Shown here: positions 58,535 through 64,000 of the stretch, one piece after another
Layout: every line of letters starts with the position of its first letter
Position numbering within the stretch: the first letter of the stretch is position 1
DNA from: Perilla frutescens
Taxonomy: Eukaryota; Streptophyta; Magnoliopsida; Lamiales; Lamiaceae
DNA: 64,000 nt
Direction: 5' to 3'
NCBI GenBank assembly: GCA_026008535.1
Contig: BRKX01000010.1
Span: 4,663,001-4,727,000, forward strand
Position numbers and translations under genes: made by a program
The notes under the pieces: model-generated
The model's input: the letters and a program-made list of their open reading frames with translations, nothing else
Database searches by the model: none
Told to the model about the DNA's origin: nothing

Positions 58535-60085
58535 TGCGGCAATTTGGCCTGAAATAATGTAAAAAAATATTGTCTTTGTCATTTAACTTGCTTATCTGGT
58601 TCACTGTTTCTACTATTTGGCTTGAATATGTAAAAAATATTCTTTTGTTTTTCTACATACATTTTTTTACTAGTTTTTATTATATTGTTGCAGTTTTCAT
58701 AATAAGGTCTATTGGTTATATGAAACAACAATTTTGAATGTAGGAACTATTCAATTTGATCTTGTTTTAATTAATTAAGTCACACTATTAAATATTTCAT
58801 AACAACTTTGTGGTTGATTTGTTTTAGCCTGGAACAAGGTCTATGAAATCATTGTATAGAGAGCCAAGATCATGGAAGAACATTCCCAAGACGTAAATAA
58901 AGATGGTTAACTTAAGTTACAACTCAGACCTTTCAATCTCCCTATATAAATTAAAATAAGGTTATTTTGTGATTTGATTTTGTTTTAGTTAGACCATGTA
59001 TTAATTGGAAACTAATTTATGGAGGATCTAATTTATGTTTTTCAGATAGCAAATGAATGTTTCGTCTTGTTTTTTTAGTTTATTGCTGATGGAAATCAAT
59101 AAAAATGGTATTTTCTTAGAGATTTATGTGTGTTGTTTCCTCTCTCATTTCTATTTATGCTCAAGTTTAGATAGACTTTTATATTGTTAAAATTGTGCTA
59201 ATTTGTAATGGTGAATTTCTTGCATGACATATCTTAATTGCGGTGTCATTGGGTACTCATTTAGAAAGATGTCTAATTGGTGCATATTGTCAAACAAGTA
59301 AAGGGCAATAGTTGATCCATTTAAATTGGGAAATAGAAGTTTGTCCATTAATTAGATCAAAGAATCAATATGGAGAAAATAATTACTACTTGAAACTTGA
59401 TTATTACAAAACCAATTCCTAGTTTAGACATTCATCAACAACAAACCATCTCATTATCCAATCATCACTGAAGATCCATCTTGTATACATAAGTATATGT
59501 AATGCAGAGTAAAGAAGTTCCTAATATATATAATAAAAAAATCAAATATGTGAGAATTCTTGGTGCTGCTTCGCCTCAAATTTTAGGTAGGATCCTGCCA
59601 TTGAATTGTGTTAGTCAACTAACAAAAATCATAATTTGCTATTTCATTCACATTGCTAAAATCAACTACGGAAATTAAGAATAGTAATCTTTATGAAAGA
59701 AACTAAATAGAGACACCATCACAATTAAATAAACTCACCATCAGTTGGCTGAGATTCGACTAAATTCCGTTGTCCCGGTCAAGCTCGATCAAATTCATTA
59801 GTAGCACAAATTCATTAACCAAAGCAGTATCACAAACTCACGCACCACAAGAACATAAAACTCATGCTAATTCTCTACAATTTCTATACGATGAAGTCTA
59901 CAGTCAACTAATGGAAATCGCGAACATGAACCTTAACTTTAAACCCCAGACCCCATCCATGGAGCATAAATTCATTAACCACAAGATCGTAAAACTGTCT
60001 AAAATTTCTCTAGCTTCTTGCCAACAATCCCTGATTCGCAGTCACTGGAAGAATATTGGAGGAATTCTCTGCGTTGGAGGCTTCT
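58535..60085. other. spacer, no supported gene
   Basis: AT-rich. A plus-strand open stretch at 59770-60099 precedes the DUF4220 pseudogene and may be its decayed N-terminal or leader part, but it shows no recognisable motif. Confidence 0.4.
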
Positions 60086-60089
60086 CATG

Positions 60090-60716
60090 TTCCGGTTAGG
60101 ATAGACATAGTCAGGGAAACTGCAAAAGCTAATGGTGAACAGATAATTGGATATCGTGCTCAAGGGGTACCATTTCTTTGATGTCTTTAAGGGACTTGTA
60201 GTTGATCACATGTTTAGCTTCCACGAGCGTGATGAGAGCCGCTTCTTCTTCTTCTTCTTCTTCAAAAGGACTGCTGCTGATGCATTCAGAGTTATGGAGG
60301 TGGAGCTTAATTTCTTATATGATCTCCTGTTCACCAAGATGGGATTAGTGCATTGCAAGATTGGCTATCTGTTCAGTTTGCATCACATCCCCACCACAAT
60401 ATATACCATTTTGATAAAATCGTCACCTACATTCTGCTTGTGGGTGCTGCTGCTCTGGACATGGTTGGTGCGTTCAAGCTCGTTTTCTCCGATTGGGTTA
60501 TTGTTTCTGCCAAAGAAAAGGTGGCTCGAGTCCTGATTAGACTGCGTACACTCGGCAGAAGAGAGCATCGTTGGTCTGATTTCATTGCTCAGCACAGTTT
60601 TATCAGTTTCTGCCTCAAGGAAGAACAAAGATTCAGATGGCTCAACAAAATAGCTGTTTTTCTCAGAATGAAAGAGGTTATGCGGAGAGAAGCTAAAGGA
60701 GTTGGTTTTCAATGAG
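60090..60716 (+). pseudogene. DUF4220-family protein fragment, frameshifted
   Basis: The frame at 60147-60350 encodes FKGLVVDHMFSFHERDESR, then a Phe run, then RTAADAFRVMEVELNFLYD, a signature of the plant DUF4220-DUF594 membrane proteins. A frameshift at about 60350 leads to IVTYILLVGAAALDMVGAFK and VFSDWVIV (about 60420-60515), the following membrane helix. The N-terminal helices and the whole DUF594 half are missing. The Phe run comes from a CTT/TTC microsatellite at 60243-60267 inserted where the family has a few residues. Ends at about 60716 (TGA). Family function is unknown. Confidence 0.75.
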
Positions 60717-60719
60717 CTT

Positions 60720-62335
60720 AAAGCTAAGGCTCTGAATGCAGAGACTACAAACGAGTTGGTTTTCAATTTGGATTTCAGTTGCAAATTTAGTCCTCAAACG
60801 ATCTTTGCTTATGAAAAAATATTAAACTGATTGAAAAATATTGGTATGCTCCCAAATCGGAAATCGTCATTCCCGAAAGAATCAAGAATCACGATTCCCA
60901 AAATTAAGGGAATATTTATTCCACACGGACCACACATACGCCTTCATGAGTTTAGTTATTTACATTGAACAAAAAACTTAATATATAATATATTTATAAA
61001 TAATTATGTCTTATAACATTATTTTATCATATTTAGAAAATATCTTGAAAATTAGGTTAAATATTATTTCATAATTATTTATTTGTTTTCGAAAAAAATA
61101 AAAATATATATTAAAATCAAATTTTGATAGATTTTATGTATTAATTAAATACTTTAGAATATTTTTTGAATGAAATAGATAAATTATAATTTGCAAATAA
61201 AATTAGAAAAAAAAAACACACAAAAAATGCAATTTAAGAAAATAAGAAAAAAATACAGCATGCATGTAAGGAAATTTGAAAGTACATAATATATTCAAAT
61301 ATTTTCATTAACATATACAAATTATTATATACGTATTAATTAAATACTTTAGAACAAAAGAGACCTCTCATCTTGATGACCATTTCCAGCAATAGTGACA
61401 ACTCTTTAGGAAATCGAACACTAAACAGTCTTGAGATATCAGCATTATAAACATTTGAAAACTGAATTGGAAATTGGAAATGCACAAAATCACACTTGAT
61501 ATTTGTCCATCGGCACTGCAAAACCTTTTTTTTTTAATAGTCATCATTCCCGAAGAAATAACTGTTCCCGGAACTAAAAAAATAGTCAATTTACTCACTT
61601 CATGGATTTAGCTATTCCCATTAAAAAAATAGTATATAATATATTTAATTATGTACAATCATCTCTTATATTTTGTAATTATTTATTTATTTTCAAAATA
61701 TAATTTTAAAAATATATTAAATTTTAAGTTTGTTAATTTCAAATCCTACAATTTTGTGGTAAAACACCCGTATATTTATATTTCTTTATTTTATATATCT
61801 TCATTTTACAAAGAAATAATATTTGTTGCTGTCACTTAATTAAGTCATATTATTGAACTGATACTATTCTACTACTGATTATGAATTGAACTAAGGCGAG
61901 TTAAATGAGATGCATGTATAATTTTTTAACAAAAAAGTATGTAACGAGAAATTAGATGAAAGAATCAATAAATTTGATTAATATTATTGAACTACATATC
62001 TACATGAACCTCGCAATTAAATATGATCACAATTGACTGTTTTGTTTATTTATCCTTAGAACTATTAATATACACGATTGTAAATGTTTCTATAATTTTC
62101 AAAAAAATATAACCATAATGACCTATAATTGCAAATTAATCAAGAATGTGATACACAGAATTAAATAATGATTACCAGCCAAACAATCTAGCTAGTAACC
62201 TGATATTATTCGGGTATTATCTCTGTTGGAAGGAATTGGTGAGTTGAAAGAAAAGTAAAAACTCTGAACTGTAACACAATAGAAAAAGTATTGATTAAGA
62301 AGAAGGAAAAAATAGCATCTTGATTGAAAATTGTA
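60720..62335. other. AT-rich spacer, no gene
   Basis: Words such as TCATTCCCGAA and ATTCCC recur at 60865-60915 and 61540-61620 and may mark the ends of a decayed transposon, with AT-rich sequence between. No coding signal. Confidence 0.45.
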
Positions 62336-62339
62336 ATAA

Positions 62340-62872
62340 TTAATGAGCGCGGAACTCAATGCCCTTAACAACCACACCGGACTTGAACAAGGTACAAGTG
62401 AATCCGGCCTCAAAGAATCTTCCATGACGATCTCCCAAATAATTAGATGTGAAAATATGATTACCGAGTTTGATCTCCATCCACCCTTGTTCCTCTTCCC
62501 CTTTTCTCTGCATTACTTCCGTTGCGAGGTTAACGCTGCGTTCTTTCTCCCATTCAACCAGCCAATTTCTCTCACGAACGCAAGTGCCTCCCAGCGAGGA
62601 TCCTTCGTCTTCAGCTTGAACACAAGATAAGCTGAATAACTAGTGTTCATAACTAATTCCTTCAACCCCACACGCCCTCTGATAAATATCCGAGGCACCT
62701 CGGCCACCAATTCTGCTACCTCCTCCATTCTAGAAATCAAGATCAATTAATTAAGTACTACAAATTCAAATTAATATTAATATTTGAGACAGACAGAGAG
62801 AGAGAACTCTTAATTACTCTTGAGGTGATCTCCAAACAAAATGTAGAGATCCCGTGCTCGTACCCAGTAGGT
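62340..62872 (-). pseudogene. PHLOEM PROTEIN 2 (PP2)-like domain exons, frameshifted
   Basis: Two minus-strand exon-like pieces: 62818-62872 (YWVRARDLYILFGDHLK, the start of a PP2 domain) and 62340-62729. The second encodes EEVAELVAEVPRIFIRGRV, then SYSAYLVFKL. After an apparent one-base deletion near 62612 it continues RERNWLVEWEKERSV, GWMEIKLGNH and VVVKGIEFRAH with the stop at 62340-62342. PP2 domains are sugar-binding lectin folds found in sieve-element and defence proteins. The second piece starts at ATG 62728, so it could also be read as a separate truncated gene. The join between the two pieces is out of phase with the only obvious donor. Confidence 0.75.
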
Positions 62873-62965
62873 CTACTCGATCATTAACAATATTAATTAG
62901 TGTATTATATAACAAGTATTGAAATTAAGATGGAACTTAACAACAAGTAATTAGGTAGTACGTAC

Positions 62966-64000
62966 TTTTAACAGCAAATGGGGAAGTATATCGGCAAAAG
63001 TCTTGGCTGCAAGAGGGAGGCCATCAATGTTTCTCTTGACACAATCTTGAATTGAAGAGAGCTTGGGATGAGTGAGATCCATTTTCCCCTGCTGCTGCAC
63101 CACTTTGGAGAAAATCTGCTCATCGCTCAAATTGGGTTGTAGCCGGATCACATGCTTATCATCACCGACCATCCGTCGGATCACGTCCTCCCGTCTGCTC
63201 GTCACAATCACCGCTCCACTGCCGGGCAGACCGTGTGACAACAATTCTTCATACCATTCATCCAGCCGCCACGCGTTGTCCAACACAATCAAGTATCTCT
63301 TTCCCTGAAGCTCCTCCGCCAGTCTGCTGTCATCGGAGTTGGACACTCCTCGGTCTTCGTGCCGGCCTATCTCTTTCAATATGCAATTCACAACTCTCAC
63401 TTTCGGGTCGTCATCCAACAGCATGTTGGACAGGCTCACCCAAATCATTGGCCAGAACTCCTTCTTTACAATGGGACTGGCGAAAACCTTCTGGGCTAAT
63501 GCGGTTTTCCCGCACCCGCACCTTCCCACTATCCCCACAACTCTCAACGGAGCTTCTTCTTCTTGCTCCCGCATCAGCCAGGCCTCGATTTTTTCTGCCT
63601 GCGCTTCAAACCCGATGATGAGCGATGTGTCTTTGATGGGACGAGTCTCCTCGATAATTGGTGCCGGCGGCTGAACAGTAGTGCAGTGCAATCCTCGATC
63701 TGTCTCCGGATGGAATCCAGCCGCCTTCTCATCCTTCTGTTGAACATCAACTCCGAAAGCAGCTTTGGAAAGTAGAAGCCGAAGCCCTTCTTAGATACGG
63801 CTGCCGTGCGCCGCTCGAAGCTGAACACGCGGCATTCCGACACCAATCCGATCAGCTCGTACAGCAGATCTACGGGGATTATCATCATCATCCTCGGCCT
63901 AGAATTAGCGAACATAGACTCGATTCGTGTTTGGATGGATCGTAAGCGCGATATGATGTGCGTGGGGCTGCCTCCATCATCGGCTTCGGCTTCGTCGAGG
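62966..64000 (-). pseudogene. CC-NB-ARC (NLR) disease-resistance gene, 5' end outside window
   Basis: The minus-strand frame carries an NB-ARC domain. It has the P-loop GIVGRCGCGKTALAQKV (about 63486-63536), a kinase-2 motif LIVLDNAW (about 63276-63300), the RNBS-B motif GAVIVTSRRED (about 63190-63222) and GLPLAAK (about 62998-63018). It then stops at a donor GTACGT right after residues LLLK (62966), before ARC2, MHD and any leucine-rich repeats. Upstream, a frame with heptad-like helices (LLYELIGLVSECRVFSFERR; LDSIRRQIED) fits a coiled-coil domain and is open to the window edge. It is offset by one base from the NB-ARC frame, with the change near 63680-63690, so the gene is either broken or spliced there. 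Downstream exons encode a PP2 domain instead of LRRs. NLRs are cytosolic immune receptors. Confidence 0.8.

Noticed and set aside
63072..63775. Plus-strand frames opposite the NB-ARC
   Set aside because: Shadows of the minus-strand NLR frame, which carries the P-loop, kinase-2 and GLPL motifs.
1..64000. CRISPR arrays, operons, bacterial promoters, rRNA genes
   Set aside because: No regularly spaced direct repeats or rRNA signatures; the sequence is plant nuclear DNA with introns and plant transposons.

Overview
The window looks like nuclear DNA of a flowering plant, most likely a eudicot. It is AT-rich, has intron-containing genes with GT/AG borders, carries a MED17 gene and a pentatricopeptide-repeat (PPR) gene of plant type, and is full of plant transposons (L1-type LINE, Ty3/gypsy chromovirus, hAT, Mutator/FAR1, CACTA, Stowaway, copia). 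Species cannot be read from the sequence. No bacterial-type features, CRISPR array, rRNA or convincing tRNA gene were seen.

Layout. 1-15.4 kb is a retrotransposon pile-up. A LINE (556-10155, 12-bp target duplication) has its RNase H domain split by a 3.1-kb solo LTR (6512-9619, 5-bp duplication). An antisense chromovirus integrase fragment (10.5-13.4 kb) is interrupted by a 1.5-kb LTR-like element and cut by another. 15.4-17.7 kb holds a duplicated segment carrying two miniature Mutator-type elements (MITEs), then a truncated hAT transposase. 19.2-31 kb is the gene island: a possible small minus-strand gene of unknown function, MED17 (eight coding exons, 22912-26516, about 648 aa), a broken coiled-coil gene fragment, and an intact intronless PPR gene (28929-30998, minus).

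31-43.9 kb is AT-rich repeat DNA with LTR pieces, a 99-bp in-frame tandem duplication, a G/T-rich array, a copia gag relic, a partial DUF594 gene and several MITEs. 43.9-50.9 kb is a decayed FAR1/Mutator element containing two further insertions. One is a solo LTR-like element. The other is a long-TIR MITE that holds a CACTA element, which in turn holds a Stowaway MITE. 50.9-62.3 kb is mostly non-coding repeat DNA with microsatellites, hairpins, MITEs and a DUF4220 pseudogene. At the right edge (62.3-64 kb, minus) lies a CC-NB-ARC resistance-gene region whose NB-ARC exon runs directly into exons for a phloem-protein-2 (PP2) lectin domain. This is an NLR-PP2 chimera or a tightly abutting pair, and it carries frameshifts.

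The functional host genes are MED17 (transcription, nucleus) and the PPR protein (RNA handling, organelle). The NLR-PP2 locus is immune-related but may be a pseudogene. The rest is mobile-element history that can be read from target-site duplications and nesting order.
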